Of a stretch of 64,000 nt of DNA, positions 8,407-16,414 are shown in pieces; the first letter of the stretch is position 1, and each line of letters opens with the position of its first letter. A program made the position numbers and the translations under genes. Origin of the DNA: Massilia agilis (lineage in GTDB: Bacteria > Pseudomonadota > Gammaproteobacteria > Burkholderiales > Burkholderiaceae_D); assembly GCF_024756255.1 (NCBI RefSeq), contig NZ_JANUHB010000002.1, positions 62,001 to 126,000 on the forward strand, in the 5' to 3' direction. The notes beneath the pieces were generated by a model that saw only the letters and a list, made by a program, of their open reading frames with translations, was not told where the DNA came from and ran no database searches.

Positions 8407-9240
8407 ATGTCCCCCGACGAATACTGCCAGCAAAAGACCGTCCAGAGCGGCTCCAGCTTCTATTACAGCTTCCTGTTCCTGGAGCCGGAGCGGCGCCGCG
8501 CGATCACCGCGCTGTATGCCCTGTGCCGCGAGCTGGACGACACGGTGGACAACGCCACCGACGAATCGGTCGCGCGCATCAAGCTGGCGTGGTGGCGCAA
8601 CGAGATCTCAACCATGTACCGCGGCACGCCCACGCACCCCGTGACGCAGGCGCTCAAGCCGCACCTGGCCACCCACAACCTGCAAGAAAAGCACCTGCTG
8701 GCGATCGTGGACGGCATGGAGATGGACCTGAACCAGAGCCGCTACCTGGACTTCGCGGGCCTGAAGAACTACTGCTGGCATGTGGCCGGCGTCGTCGGCA
8801 TCCTTTCGGCCAGCATCTTTGGCGCCACGAGTTCCAGGACGCTGGAATACGCCGAGAAGCTGGGCCTGGCGTTCCAGCTCACGAACATCATCCGCGATGT
8901 GGGCGAAGATGCGCGCAAGGGCCGCATCTACCTGCCGGTGAATGAACTGCAGCAGTTCGGCGTGACGGCGGCCGATATCCTGAACGCGCGCCACAGCGAC
9001 AAGTTCGAGGCGCTGATGCAGTTCCAGACCGAGCGCGCGCGCGGCTACTACGACGAGGCGATGGCGCTGCTGCCCAAGGAAGACCGGCGCGCCCAGCGCC
9101 CGGGCCTGATGATGGCGTCGATCTACCGCACCCTGCTCGACGAGATCGAGCGCGACCGCTTCCACGTCCTGACCCAGCGCATCTCGCTCACGCCGCTGCG
9201 CAAGCTGTGGCTGGCGTGGAAGACCTATGTGCGCGGCTAA
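8407..9240 (+). CDS. hpnD: Presqualene diphosphate synthase HpnD
   Basis: A 277-residue squalene/phytoene synthase-like enzyme that condenses two farnesyl diphosphates to presqualene diphosphate. The aspartate-rich motifs are DDTVD at 44–48 and D164–D168 in NIIRDVGEDARKGRIY. It follows hpnC by 74 bp and overlaps hpnE by 14 nt, which supports co-translation. HpnC and HpnD are paralogues; I assigned them by order and by the second motif, which here resembles HpnD (RDVGEDARKGRIYLP). Confidence 0.94.
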   Translation: MSPDEYCQQKTVQSGSSFYYSFLFLEPERRRAITALYALCRELDDTVDNATDESVARIKLAWWRNEISTMYRGTPTHPVTQALKPHLATHNLQEKHLLAIVDGMEMDLNQSRYLDFAGLKNYCWHVAGVVGILSASIFGATSSRTLEYAEKLGLAFQLTNIIRDVGEDARKGRIYLPVNELQQFGVTAADILNARHSDKFEALMQFQTERARGYYDEAMALLPKEDRRAQRPGLMMASIYRTLLDEIERDRFHVLTQRISLTPLRKLWLAWKTYVRG

Positions 9241-10627
9241 AAGCAGCCTGTCGGTCGCCGTCGTCGGCGGCGGCTGGGCCGGCTGCGCGGCAGCCGCCGA
9301 GCTGGCGCGCGCCGGCTGCACGGTGGCCCTGTTCGAGGCGGCCCGCGCGCTGGGCGGGCGGGCACGCGCGGTCGAGGTCGAGGGTCACATCCTCGACAAC
9401 GGCCAGCACATCATGCTGGGCGCATACAGCGAGACGCTGCGCATGCTGCGGCTGGTGGGCGTCGATCCCGCCGCCGGCCTGCTGCGCCTGCCCCTGCAGA
9501 TGCGCTATCCCGAGGCCTCCGGCGGCATGGACTTCGTTGCGCCGCGCCTGCCCGCGCCATGGCACATGCTGGTGGCGCTGCTGCGCGCAAAGGGCCTCGA
9601 GCGCGCGGACAAGCTGGCCCTGGCGCGCTTTACCACCAGCGCGCGCTGGATGGGCTGGCAGCTGAACGTGGACTGCAGCGTGGCCGAGCTGCTCGAACGC
9701 TTCGACCAGACCGAGCGCCTGGTGCGCCTGATGTGGCGTCCCCTGTGCCTGGCCGCGCTGAACACGCCGATCGAGCACGCCTCGGCCAAGGTGTTCCTCG
9801 CGGTGCTGCGCGACAGCCTCGGCGCGCGCCGCGCCGCGTCGGACATGCTGCTGCCACGCCAGAACCTGGGCGCGCTGTTCCCGGCTGCCGCCGCCGGATA
9901 TGTGCAGCGCAGCGGCGGCGCAGTGCATACCGGCGAGCGTGTCGAAGGCCTGACCCGGGACGCCGATGGCTGGACGCTCCTGCCCGGCGGGCAGCGTTTC
10001 GATGCAGTCGTCCTCGCCACGCCGCCCTACCAGGCCGCGCGCCTGCTGGCGGGGCTGCTTGATGCGCAGCCGCTGGCGGAGCAGCTGAACGGTTTCGGCT
10101 ACGAGCCGATCACCACCTGCTACCTGCAATATGGGCCCGGGCTGCGCCTGCCGCTCCCGTTCTGCGCCCTGCAGGACGACCCGGCGGCGGGCCATTACGG
10201 GCAATTCGTATTCGACCGCGGCCAGCTCGACGCCGGCCATGCTGGCCTGTTGTCGGTGGTGGTCAGTGCCGCGCGTGACGCGTCCGGGCTCGACCAGCAG
10301 GCGCTGGCCACTGCCGTAGCGGCCCAGCTGGCCGCAAGCCTGGGCGACCCGTCGCTTGCCACGCCTGTGTGGAGCCGCGTCATTACCGAGAAGCGCGCGA
10401 CCTTTGCGTGCACCCCGGGCCTGGTCCGTCCGGCCAACGAAACACCTCTTCCCGGCCTGGTGCTGGCCGGGGACTACACGGCCAGCGACTACCCGGCCAC
10501 GCTGGAGTCGGCGGTGCGCAGCGCACGCGCCGCAGCGACGGCCATCCTGTCGTTTCGCGCCCTGCCCCGCAAAAAACGCAGCCTGTCGCAAACCGATGGC
10601 GGCGCCGGCGGCCCATCCGTACAGTAG
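9227..10627 (+). CDS. hpnE: Hydroxysqualene dehydroxylase HpnE
   Basis: A 466-residue FAD-dependent amine-oxidase/phytoene-desaturase-like protein that reduces hydroxysqualene to squalene. The N-terminal Rossmann FAD motif GGGWAG is at residues 14–19, and the typical C-terminal FAD contact GLVLAGDYTASDYPATLESA is present near 425–445. It overlaps hpnD by 14 nt and ends the squalene operon. Confidence 0.94.
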   Translation: MCAAKSSLSVAVVGGGWAGCAAAAELARAGCTVALFEAARALGGRARAVEVEGHILDNGQHIMLGAYSETLRMLRLVGVDPAAGLLRLPLQMRYPEASGGMDFVAPRLPAPWHMLVALLRAKGLERADKLALARFTTSARWMGWQLNVDCSVAELLERFDQTERLVRLMWRPLCLAALNTPIEHASAKVFLAVLRDSLGARRAASDMLLPRQNLGALFPAAAAGYVQRSGGAVHTGERVEGLTRDADGWTLLPGGQRFDAVVLATPPYQAARLLAGLLDAQPLAEQLNGFGYEPITTCYLQYGPGLRLPLPFCALQDDPAAGHYGQFVFDRGQLDAGHAGLLSVVVSAARDASGLDQQALATAVAAQLAASLGDPSLATPVWSRVITEKRATFACTPGLVRPANETPLPGLVLAGDYTASDYPATLESAVRSARAAATAILSFRALPRKKRSLSQTDGGAGGPSVQ

Positions 10628-10644
10628 CATCATCGAAAACTGGT

Positions 10645-10809
10645 ATGGATGAAATGGCAATGAACCTGCAACTTGGACTGCGCACCCTGGGCCTGCTGCT
10701 CTTCGTGGCCGCCAGCACCGCCCTGCTGGTCAAGCCGGAACTGATCGGCGCGCCGCACGCGGGTACCGCGCCGGCCTTCGCGGCGGTGCTGGCCGTGGCA
10801 CATAACTGA
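10645..10809 (+). CDS. Small membrane protein, unknown
   Basis: A 54-residue frame between hpnE and the DUF1700 gene with one clear hydrophobic segment (LGLLLFVAASTALLV, about residues 15–29). A second start at 10660 (MNLQLGLRT) is equally plausible because neither has a good Shine-Dalgarno. The spacing (17 bp to each neighbour) suggests it belongs to this transcript. I do not recognise the family, and it could be a chance frame. Confidence 0.4.
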   Translation: MDEMAMNLQLGLRTLGLLLFVAASTALLVKPELIGAPHAGTAPAFAAVLAVAHN

Positions 10810-10826
10810 ACCGGAGTATTGCCGCA

Positions 10827-11555
10827 ATGGGCAAAATGGAATTCCTCGACGCGCTCAAGCGGGCCATGATCGGCCTGCCGCCGGAGACGCAGGCGAAAAC
10901 GCTGGCCTACTACGAACAGCGTTTCGTGGACGGCGTCGCCAGCGGTCGCAGCGAGGAAGAGATCGGCCGCGAACTGGACGATCCGAAGAAAATCGCGCTG
11001 ACGCTGCGCGCCAACACCCACCTGAACGCGTTCACCGAGAAGAAATCGCCCGTGAACCTGGTGCGCCTGGTGATCTCGGCGGTGGGCCTGGCCATCTTCA
11101 ACCTCTTCATGGTGGTGCCGGCGGCGGTGTTCGGCGCCCTGCTCACCGCGCTTTACGCTTGCGCCTTCGCGTTCTACGTCTCGGGCATCGTGGTCACGGC
11201 GGCCGGACTGGCAGGCGCCAACGAGTACGTATTCCAGGGGCCGGTCAAGCACGTGGTGTTCGAAAACGGCCGCCGCGTCGAGGAACGCGGGGGTTCCGGC
11301 ACGGTGACGATCGGCCCGCTCGGCGTGCAGTTCCACAAGGACGACGACAAGGACCTGACGGAAGGCGAATCGGGCACGGTGCGCATCGTGAACGACATGG
11401 AGGGCGACTCGCGCACCGCGCAGACAGCGGTCGGCGTTGGCCTTGTCATCGGCGGCATCGCGCTGCTGCTCGCGGCGCTGGTCATCACGCGCTACACCTT
11501 CATCGGCATCAAGCGCTACCTGCAGATGAACCTGTCGCTGCTGAAGGGAGGCTGA
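10827..11555 (+). CDS. DUF1700 (HAAS domain) membrane protein
   Basis: A 242-residue protein. The N-terminal 70 or so residues (FLDALKRAMIGLP…YYEQRFVDG…EEEIGRELDDPKKIA) match the HAAS/DUF1700 signalling domain. Three or four membrane segments follow, in about 75–135 and a last one near 200–222. HAAS proteins are usually encoded next to a PadR-type regulator and a DUF4097-type protein and are thought to sense envelope state. The next gene is of the latter kind, but no PadR gene is nearby. The start has GGAG 12 nt upstream; a second ATG 9 nt later is possible. Confidence 0.8.
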   Translation: MGKMEFLDALKRAMIGLPPETQAKTLAYYEQRFVDGVASGRSEEEIGRELDDPKKIALTLRANTHLNAFTEKKSPVNLVRLVISAVGLAIFNLFMVVPAAVFGALLTALYACAFAFYVSGIVVTAAGLAGANEYVFQGPVKHVVFENGRRVEERGGSGTVTIGPLGVQFHKDDDKDLTEGESGTVRIVNDMEGDSRTAQTAVGVGLVIGGIALLLAALVITRYTFIGIKRYLQMNLSLLKGG

Positions 11556-12365
11556 ATGCGCACCTTGATGAAAATCGGTTCCAGCCTGCTGGTGCTCGCG
11601 GCGATCTTCGTCGGCATCATGTACCTCGTCCTGCGCGGCCACGGTGTGACCACCGCCGCCAGCGTCGAGCGCAGGGCGCAGGCCAGTGAAACGCGCACGG
11701 TTACCAAGGCGGTCAAGGCCATCGAACTTTCTGGCCCGATCGACCTGACGGTGCGCTATGGTCCGACCCCGTCCATGACGGTGCGTGGCGAGCAGCGCCT
11801 GCTCGCGAACATCGAGACGACGGTAGACGGCGGCCGCCTGCACATCGCCCCGCGCGGCCTGCTCCTGTCGCACCGTCACCCGCTGCAGGTCGAGCTGGTG
11901 CTGCCGGTACTGGACAGCATTCGCGTCAACGGCAGCGGCGACATCAACGTGGATGGCTTCTCGGGCGAATCGGTGGAGCTGCAGCTCGATGGCTCGGGCA
12001 CCTTCAAGTTCAACGGCCGCTATCGCCGCGCCAACGTCAGCCTGCACGGCAGCGGCGACATGGACCTTGACGTGGGCAACAGCGACCGCGTTCAGGCCCA
12101 GGTGATGGGCTCGGGCTCGATCACCCTGGCGGGCAGCTGCCTGGAGCTGGTGGCCGAAACCACGGGTTCGGGCGAGCTCGATGCCCGGCACCTGCGCGCC
12201 GAATCGGCCAATGTGCGCCAGTTCGGCACCGGCAGCAGCACGGTCAACGCCCGCAAGTCGGTGGCGGTGTCCGTCAGCGGCAACGGCAACGTCGACGTAC
12301 TCGGCAACCCGTCGCAGCGCAGCGTGAGCCGCAGCGGCAATGGCGACGTGAACTTCAGCGATTGA
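11556..12365 (+). CDS. Head-GIN domain (DUF2807) exported protein
   Basis: A 269-residue protein with an N-terminal membrane anchor or signal (residues 7–26). It is followed by a beta-rich region of the head-GIN/DUF2807 type, with repeated G-S-G-D/G-N-G turns (VNGSGDINVDG, LDGSGTF, HGSGDMDLDV, GNGNVDV, GNGDVNF). The family is linked to envelope-associated beta-solenoid proteins of unclear function. The ATG directly follows the DUF1700 stop, with AAGGGAGG upstream, so the two are co-translated. Its last 11 bp overlap the convergent oxidoreductase gene. Confidence 0.8.
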   Translation: MRTLMKIGSSLLVLAAIFVGIMYLVLRGHGVTTAASVERRAQASETRTVTKAVKAIELSGPIDLTVRYGPTPSMTVRGEQRLLANIETTVDGGRLHIAPRGLLLSHRHPLQVELVLPVLDSIRVNGSGDINVDGFSGESVELQLDGSGTFKFNGRYRRANVSLHGSGDMDLDVGNSDRVQAQVMGSGSITLAGSCLELVAETTGSGELDARHLRAESANVRQFGTGSSTVNARKSVAVSVSGNGNVDVLGNPSQRSVSRSGNGDVNFSD

Positions 12366-13593
12366 GCCAGGCCAGCGCGCCGCGGCCGGCGGCGCGTCCG
12401 CTGCCAAAGCATGCGGTGAGCAGGTAGCCGCCGGTTGGCGCTTCCCAGTCCAGCATTTCCCCGGCCACGAACACGCCTGGCACGGCGCGCAGCATGCCGC
12501 TGCCGTCCACGGCGTCGAAACGTACCCCGCCAGCGCTGCTGATGGCTTCCGCGACGGGGCGCGTACGCTTGAGCACCAGCGGCAGCGCCTTGATCGCACC
12601 AGCCAGCCGCACCGGGTCGGCGTAGCCAGCCGCATCCAGGCATTCACGCAGCAGGCCGGCCTTCACGCCCTTGATGCCGAGGCGGCTTTGCAGGTGGCTC
12701 GACATCGAACGCGAGCCGCGCGGGTGCGTGACCTCGGCCAGGACACGATCCGCGTCGTGGTCCGGCGCCAGGTCGATCCATATCGTGGTGCTGCCGTTGG
12801 CGGCGATCTGGTCGCGCAGCGGCGCCGACAGCGCATACACCAGGCTGCCCTCGATGCCGGTGGACGTGACCACGAACTGGCCCTTGCGCCATTCCTTTTG
12901 CCCTTGCGCGTTCACGAAGGTGATGGCCACCGTCGTCAGCGGCGCGCCCGCATGGCGCGAGGCAAAGTGTTCGCTCCAGTCGGCATCGAAACCGCAGTTG
13001 GACGGCACGAGGGGTGCGACGGCCACATCCCTTTGCGCCAGTACGGCGCTCCACGCGCCATCCGACCCTAGCCGCGGCCAGCTGGCCCCGCCGAGCGCGA
13101 GCACGGTCGCGGGACTACTCACGCATGGCTCGCCGTCCGGCGTTGCGAACAAGAGAGCGCCATCGCGCCAGCCCAGCCAGCGATGGCGCATGTGGAACTG
13201 CACGCCCGCTTCGCGCAGCCGGTGCAGCCAAGCGCGCAGCAGCGGCGCTGCCTTCATATCGGTCGGGAATACGCGGCCGGAGGTACCGATAAAGGTATCG
13301 ATGCCCAGCCCGTGGATCCAGTCGCGCACCTGCTCCGGCGTGAAGTCGGCGAGCCAGCGGCCTACCTCCTGCGACCGGGCGCCGTAACGCGCCACGAAGC
13401 GCTCGCAGGGCTCCGAATGCGTGATGTTCATCCCGCCCTTGCCGGCCAGGAGAAACTTGCGCCCGCTCGAGGGCATGGCATCGTACACGTCCACCTGCGC
13501 TCCGCCAGCGGCCAGCACTTCCGCGGCCATCAGCCCGGCTGGGCCGGCGCCGATGACGACGGCGCGAACACGGTTTGAAGCGGCAGTGGACAT
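12355..13593 (-). CDS. FAD-dependent oxidoreductase, HI0933/BaiN-like
   Basis: A flavoprotein of about 412 residues. The N-terminal FAD motif is VVIGAGPAGLMAAE, followed by the family block GRKFLLAGKGGMNITHSEP. A C-terminal FAD motif, GVFVAGEMLDWEAPTGGYLL, precedes a Gly-rich helix. The substrate of this subfamily is not known. An upstream ATG at 13614 would add seven residues; neither has a clear Shine-Dalgarno and I chose 13593 on the usual N-terminus. Its 3' end overlaps the head-GIN gene by 11 bp in convergent orientation. Confidence 0.85.
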   Translation of the reverse strand: MSTAASNRVRAVVIGAGPAGLMAAEVLAAGGAQVDVYDAMPSSGRKFLLAGKGGMNITHSEPCERFVARYGARSQEVGRWLADFTPEQVRDWIHGLGIDTFIGTSGRVFPTDMKAAPLLRAWLHRLREAGVQFHMRHRWLGWRDGALLFATPDGEPCVSSPATVLALGGASWPRLGSDGAWSAVLAQRDVAVAPLVPSNCGFDADWSEHFASRHAGAPLTTVAITFVNAQGQKEWRKGQFVVTSTGIEGSLVYALSAPLRDQIAANGSTTIWIDLAPDHDADRVLAEVTHPRGSRSMSSHLQSRLGIKGVKAGLLRECLDAAGYADPVRLAGAIKALPLVLKRTRPVAEAISSAGGVRFDAVDGSGMLRAVPGVFVAGEMLDWEAPTGGYLLTACFGSGRAAGRGALAWLNR

Positions 13594-13666
13594 GGCGGTG
13601 CAGACGAAAGACATGAGAGGAGCGCATTGTAGTCGATCCCGCGCCAATTTCCGATGTAAAGGATGC

Positions 13667-13695
13667 TTGACAACGGCACATTCGCGGTCTAGCAT
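13667..13695 (+). promoter_or_regulatory. Sigma70-type promoter of the XRE/hydrolase operon
   Basis: A perfect −35 TTGACA (13667–13672), a 17-bp spacer and −10 TAGCAT (13690–13695). It lies 33 bp before the GTG start at 13729, and the operator at 13698 covers the predicted transcription start. Confidence 0.8.
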
Positions 13696-13697
13696 GG

Positions 13698-13715
13698 TGT
13701 AAAGCTCACTTTACA
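13698..13715 (+). promoter_or_regulatory. Operator TGTAAAG-N4-CTTTACA
   Basis: A perfect 7-bp inverted repeat (13698–13704 and 13709–13715) lies just downstream of the −10 box. A further half-site TGTAAAG is at 13655–13661, just upstream of the −35 box. A repressor bound here would block the start site. The likely ligand is the small Cro/C1 regulator encoded in the same operon (14115–14318); that link is inference. Confidence 0.7.
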
Positions 13716-13728
13716 TCCGGGAGACGCT

Positions 13729-14118
13729 GTGACCTACGAGAAGAAGATCGCAAGGACCTACTATGCCGAGATGGCCGGCTCGCTGGCTGTGTACTGCGTG
13801 CTGATCGTGCTCGCACTGCGCATCGGCAAACCGATGCCGGACGGCGCCGCCCGTACCCTGCTCCTGGTCAGCCCGATGGCCGGGTTCGTGCTGATGCTGT
13901 GGGCGATCGTTCGACAGGTGGCGCGGATGGACGAGTACCTGCGCATCCGCCTGCTGGAAAATATCGCGATCGGCGCGGCGATCACCGCCGGCCTGAGCTT
14001 CACTTACGGGTTCCTGGAAACCGCGGGCTACCCGCAGCTGTCGATGTTCACGGTCTGGTGCCTGCTGGCGGGCGCCACCGGCATTACCCAGCTCGCTCGC
14101 AAGGTGCTGGGCCGATGA
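13729..14118 (+). CDS. Four-helix membrane protein, unknown
   Basis: A 129-residue protein with about four hydrophobic segments (residues about 16–33, 45–62, 82–101 and 106–121) and little else. The GTG start at 13729 has GGGAG 6 nt upstream. It is the first gene of a four-gene operon and overlaps the next gene by 4 nt (ATGA). Small membrane proteins paired with a 67-residue XRE regulator occur widely and may act as a sensor or partner, but I do not recognise a defined family. Confidence 0.75.
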   Translation: MTYEKKIARTYYAEMAGSLAVYCVLIVLALRIGKPMPDGAARTLLLVSPMAGFVLMLWAIVRQVARMDEYLRIRLLENIAIGAAITAGLSFTYGFLETAGYPQLSMFTVWCLLAGATGITQLARKVLGR

Positions 14119-14318
14119 ACAACACCATCCGCCAGCTGCGCGCCGACCAGGGCTGGAGCCAGGCGCACCTGGCCGACCTGCTGAAGGTGTCGCGCCAGAC
14201 CGTGAACGCCATCGAGACCGGCAAATACGACCCCAGCCTGCCGCTCGCCTTCGCAATCGCGAAGCTGTTCGGGCACCCGATCGAATCGATCTTCACTCCA
14301 GACGAGGAACTTGCATGA
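14115..14318 (+). CDS. Small Cro/C1-type helix-turn-helix regulator
   Basis: A 67-residue protein that is almost all HTH_3 domain. The recognition region is SQAHLADLLKVSRQTVNAIE (residues 16–35), followed by the typical GKYDPSLPLAFAIAKLF and IFTPDEE tail. It overlaps both neighbours by 4 nt, so it is translationally coupled. It probably controls its own operon through the TGTAAAG palindrome at 13698. Confidence 0.9.
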   Translation: MNNTIRQLRADQGWSQAHLADLLKVSRQTVNAIETGKYDPSLPLAFAIAKLFGHPIESIFTPDEELA

Positions 14319-15247
14319 ACAAGGCATCCCTTTTGTTTGCGCTGGCCGTGGCCGTGGCCGCGCCGTCGTTCGCAGCGGAGCCGGCGCCACCGGCCAACCC
14401 CTACGCAATGCGCATTGCGCCCGCCGAGCGCTTCGACGTTGGGCCGCTGCGGGTCGAGCGGCACGGCAGCGGCGGCCGTGCGCTGGTGCTCATTCCGGGC
14501 CTGGCCAGCGGGGCGTGGGTGTGGCAGGACGTGGTGCGCGCGTTCAGCGGCCAGCAGGCGGTGTATGTGGTGACCCTGCCCGGTTTCGACGGCCGCGACG
14601 CGGCACCGTCGAACCTGGCGGCGGTGCGCAAGGCGCTGGGCGAACTGATCGTCGCGCGCTCCCTGGACAAGCCAGTGCTGGTCGGCCACAGCCTGGGCGG
14701 CATGCTGGCCTTGGCGGTGGCCGAGGACAGCCCAGGGCTCGTTGGCGGCGTGGTGGCAGTGGACGGCTTGCCTGTGCTGCCGGGCACCGAAGGCTACACG
14801 CCCGAGCAGCGCGCCGCTGCCCTCGCACAGGCCGGCAGCGCGCAGGGTCAGTATTCGAAGGAGCAGTTTGCCGCCGGCCAGCAAGCGTATATGAGCAGCG
14901 AGGGTGTGCTGGACATGACGCGCGCCGACATGCTGGCCGAGCTGACCTCGCGCAGTGATCCGGCGGCCGTTCGGCGGGCAGTGGCCGACGCGCTGGCGCT
15001 CGATCTGCGCCCTGGCCTGTCGCGGATCAGCGCGCCGATCCTGGAGATCTCGCCCTACTTTGCGGCGGACCAGAGCCAGGTGGGCATCACCGAGCAGGCC
15101 AAGCTTGAGTTCTATAAGTCGCTGCTGGCCGGGGCGCCGAAGGTCGAGGTGGTGTCGATCTCGCCCGCGCGCCACTTTGTCATGTTCGACCAGCCCGCAA
15201 AGCTGCTCGACGCGCTGCGCACCTTTTTGTCCAAACTGGGAGGCTGA
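14315..15247 (+). CDS. Secreted alpha/beta hydrolase
   Basis: A 310-residue protein with a signal peptide (MNKASLLFALAVAVAAPSFA, cleavage near Ala20/21), so probably periplasmic or secreted. The alpha/beta-hydrolase fold shows the nucleophile elbow GHSLGG with Ser126, an oxyanion-hole region LIPGLASG, and a C-terminal ARHFVMF whose His is the likely catalytic one. The substrate cannot be told from sequence. It is translationally coupled to the XRE gene. Confidence 0.87.
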   Translation: MNKASLLFALAVAVAAPSFAAEPAPPANPYAMRIAPAERFDVGPLRVERHGSGGRALVLIPGLASGAWVWQDVVRAFSGQQAVYVVTLPGFDGRDAAPSNLAAVRKALGELIVARSLDKPVLVGHSLGGMLALAVAEDSPGLVGGVVAVDGLPVLPGTEGYTPEQRAAALAQAGSAQGQYSKEQFAAGQQAYMSSEGVLDMTRADMLAELTSRSDPAAVRRAVADALALDLRPGLSRISAPILEISPYFAADQSQVGITEQAKLEFYKSLLAGAPKVEVVSISPARHFVMFDQPAKLLDALRTFLSKLGG

Positions 15248-15249
15248 CG

Positions 15250-15474
15250 ATGAAAGAGTTTATCCGCTGGGCCGGGCAATACCTGATTGCCGCGGGCTCG
15301 ATGTTTGCGATCCTGTCCGCCGTTGATGCCGGCAGCGGCACGGCGTTTGCAGACGGCTGGAGGAACAACCTGGCGTGGGCGATCGTCTCGGCCGCGATCT
15401 TCATCGGCGCGCGCTACTACCAGGCCAAAAGCGGCGCGGGCTGCCGTGCCTGTGACACCATAAGGCCCAAATAG
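15250..15474 (+). CDS. Small membrane protein, unknown
   Basis: A 74-residue protein with two hydrophobic segments (about residues 8–25 and 40–55) and a short Cys-containing tail (GAGCRACDT). The ATG is 2 nt after the hydrolase stop, with GGGAGGC upstream, so it ends the operon that starts at 13729. Family unknown. Confidence 0.6.
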   Translation: MKEFIRWAGQYLIAAGSMFAILSAVDAGSGTAFADGWRNNLAWAIVSAAIFIGARYYQAKSGAGCRACDTIRPK

Positions 15475-15484
15475 ACAGCATCCC

Positions 15485-15584
15485 GTAGGGTGGGCAGATT
15501 CTGCCCACGCGTTCAGATAGCGCGGGCGCCGTCGCGAATCCAGCACCAGCTGGACGCGTGGGCAGGAAGACCTGCCCACCCTAC
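15485..15584. repeat. Dispersed palindromic intergenic repeat, copy 3
   Basis: A 100-bp element with intact ends GTAGGGTGGGCAG (15485–15497) and CTGCCCACCCTAC (15572–15584), and internal ACGCGTTCA and TGGACGCGTGGG. It fills the 115-bp gap between two convergent genes, where it could end transcription from both sides. Confidence 0.85.
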
Positions 15585-15589
15585 GAGAG

Positions 15590-16243
15590 TCAGGCAGCCG
15601 CAGTGAGCTGCGGGAGCGACGCCATCAGGTCCGCAAAGCGCTGCCCCTGGATCATCACGTGCTCGCGCATCAGTTGCGCGGCCAGCTCTCCGTCGCCCTT
15701 GACGATGGCCTGCACCACCGCATCGTGCTCGGCGTATGAATTGCTGACGCGGTCGCGCACGCGCAGCTGCAGCCGGCGGTAGGGCCGCAGGCGGCGGTAC
15801 AGGCTTCTCGCCTGCTCGATCAGGAAGTGGTTGTGGCTGCCGGCGTAGATCGCCTGGTGGAAGGCCTCGTTCAGCGTGTAGTACTCGTCGGGGTCGTCCA
15901 CCGCGCGCTTGCACGCGGCGTGCGCGGCCAGCAGCGCTTCCTGCTCGGCCTTGGTCATGCGGCGCGCCGCCAGCCGCGCGCACACGGCTTCCAGCTCCGA
16001 CATCACTTCGAACATCTCGACCAGCTGCTGCGGCCCCAGCTCAGCCACCACCGCGCCCCGCCGCGGCCGGATCACCACCAGGCCCATCGACGACAACTGG
16101 ATCAGCGTCTCGCGGATGGGCGTGCGCGACACCCCAAAGGCGTTGGCCAGTTCGGTCTCGTCCAGGTGCTGGCCCGGGGCCAGCTTGCCTACCGCGATCA
16201 TTTCTTCTATCGCATCGCGTAATGTTTCCGAGCGGCTTTTCAT
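15590..16243 (-). CDS. GntR/FCD-family regulator, probable malonate repressor
   Basis: A 217-residue protein with an N-terminal winged helix-turn-helix (LDETELANAFGVSRTPIRET, about residues 27–46) and a C-terminal FCD ligand domain with the metal-binding pattern D/E…NEAFHQAIY…H…EHDAV…REHV. It is divergent from the TRAP/mdc operon. MatR and MdcY, the known malonate regulators of this family, sit in the same relation to malonate genes. The operator at 16325 closely resembles the MatR site as I recall it. Repression relieved by malonate and auto-control are inferred. Confidence 0.88.
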   Translation of the reverse strand: MKSRSETLRDAIEEMIAVGKLAPGQHLDETELANAFGVSRTPIRETLIQLSSMGLVVIRPRRGAVVAELGPQQLVEMFEVMSELEAVCARLAARRMTKAEQEALLAAHAACKRAVDDPDEYYTLNEAFHQAIYAGSHNHFLIEQARSLYRRLRPYRRLQLRVRDRVSNSYAEHDAVVQAIVKGDGELAAQLMREHVMIQGQRFADLMASLPQLTAAA

Positions 16244-16260
16244 GGTAGATTGCTATCAGC

Positions 16261-16272
16261 TTTTGTATATGA
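16261..16272. promoter_or_regulatory. Second, weaker GntR-type site
   Basis: TTTTGTATATGA resembles one arm and the centre of the main operator (TTGTATAC…). It falls at the predicted transcription start of the regulator gene (about 16272), so it could mediate self-repression. This is inference from similarity. Confidence 0.45.
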
Positions 16273-16278
16273 GCTGTA

Positions 16279-16306
16279 ATTATAGAAGCTAAATAACGCT
16301 TGACAA
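16279..16306 (-). promoter_or_regulatory. Promoter of the GntR regulator
   Basis: On the minus strand −35 TTGTCA (16301–16306), a 16-bp spacer and a perfect −10 TATAAT (16279–16284). Its −35 box overlaps that of the divergent mdc promoter on the other strand. Confidence 0.7.
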
Positions 16307-16327
16307 TGTATTTGTTGAGTTTATTCT
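16300..16327 (+). promoter_or_regulatory. Promoter of the TRAP–mdc operon
   Basis: −35 TTGACA (16300–16305), a 16-bp spacer and −10 TATTCT (16322–16327). The operator at 16325–16338 covers the −10 end and the start site. The first gene begins at 16415 with GGAGG 6 nt before its ATG. Confidence 0.72.
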
Positions 16328-16338
16328 TGTATACACAA
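16325..16338 (+). promoter_or_regulatory. Malonate operator (MatR-like site)
   Basis: TCTTGTATACACAA, centred on the palindrome GTATAC. It agrees at 12 of 14 positions with the MatR operator TCTTGTATACACGA that I recall from Rhizobium malonate genes. It overlaps the −10 box of the mdc promoter, fitting simple repression by the adjacent GntR protein. Confidence 0.75.
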
Positions 16339-16414
16339 AATGCGGACGATGCATACGGCTTGACCGAAGCACGATCTGCCTGGGTAGTCTGATTCAACAT
16401 CTTGGAGGATGTAT

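Noticed and set aside
10383-12647. A 754-codon open frame on minus, opposite hpnE and the HAAS/head-GIN genes
   Set aside because: No recognisable domain, and its strand is opposite to genes with clear motifs and ribosome-binding sites.
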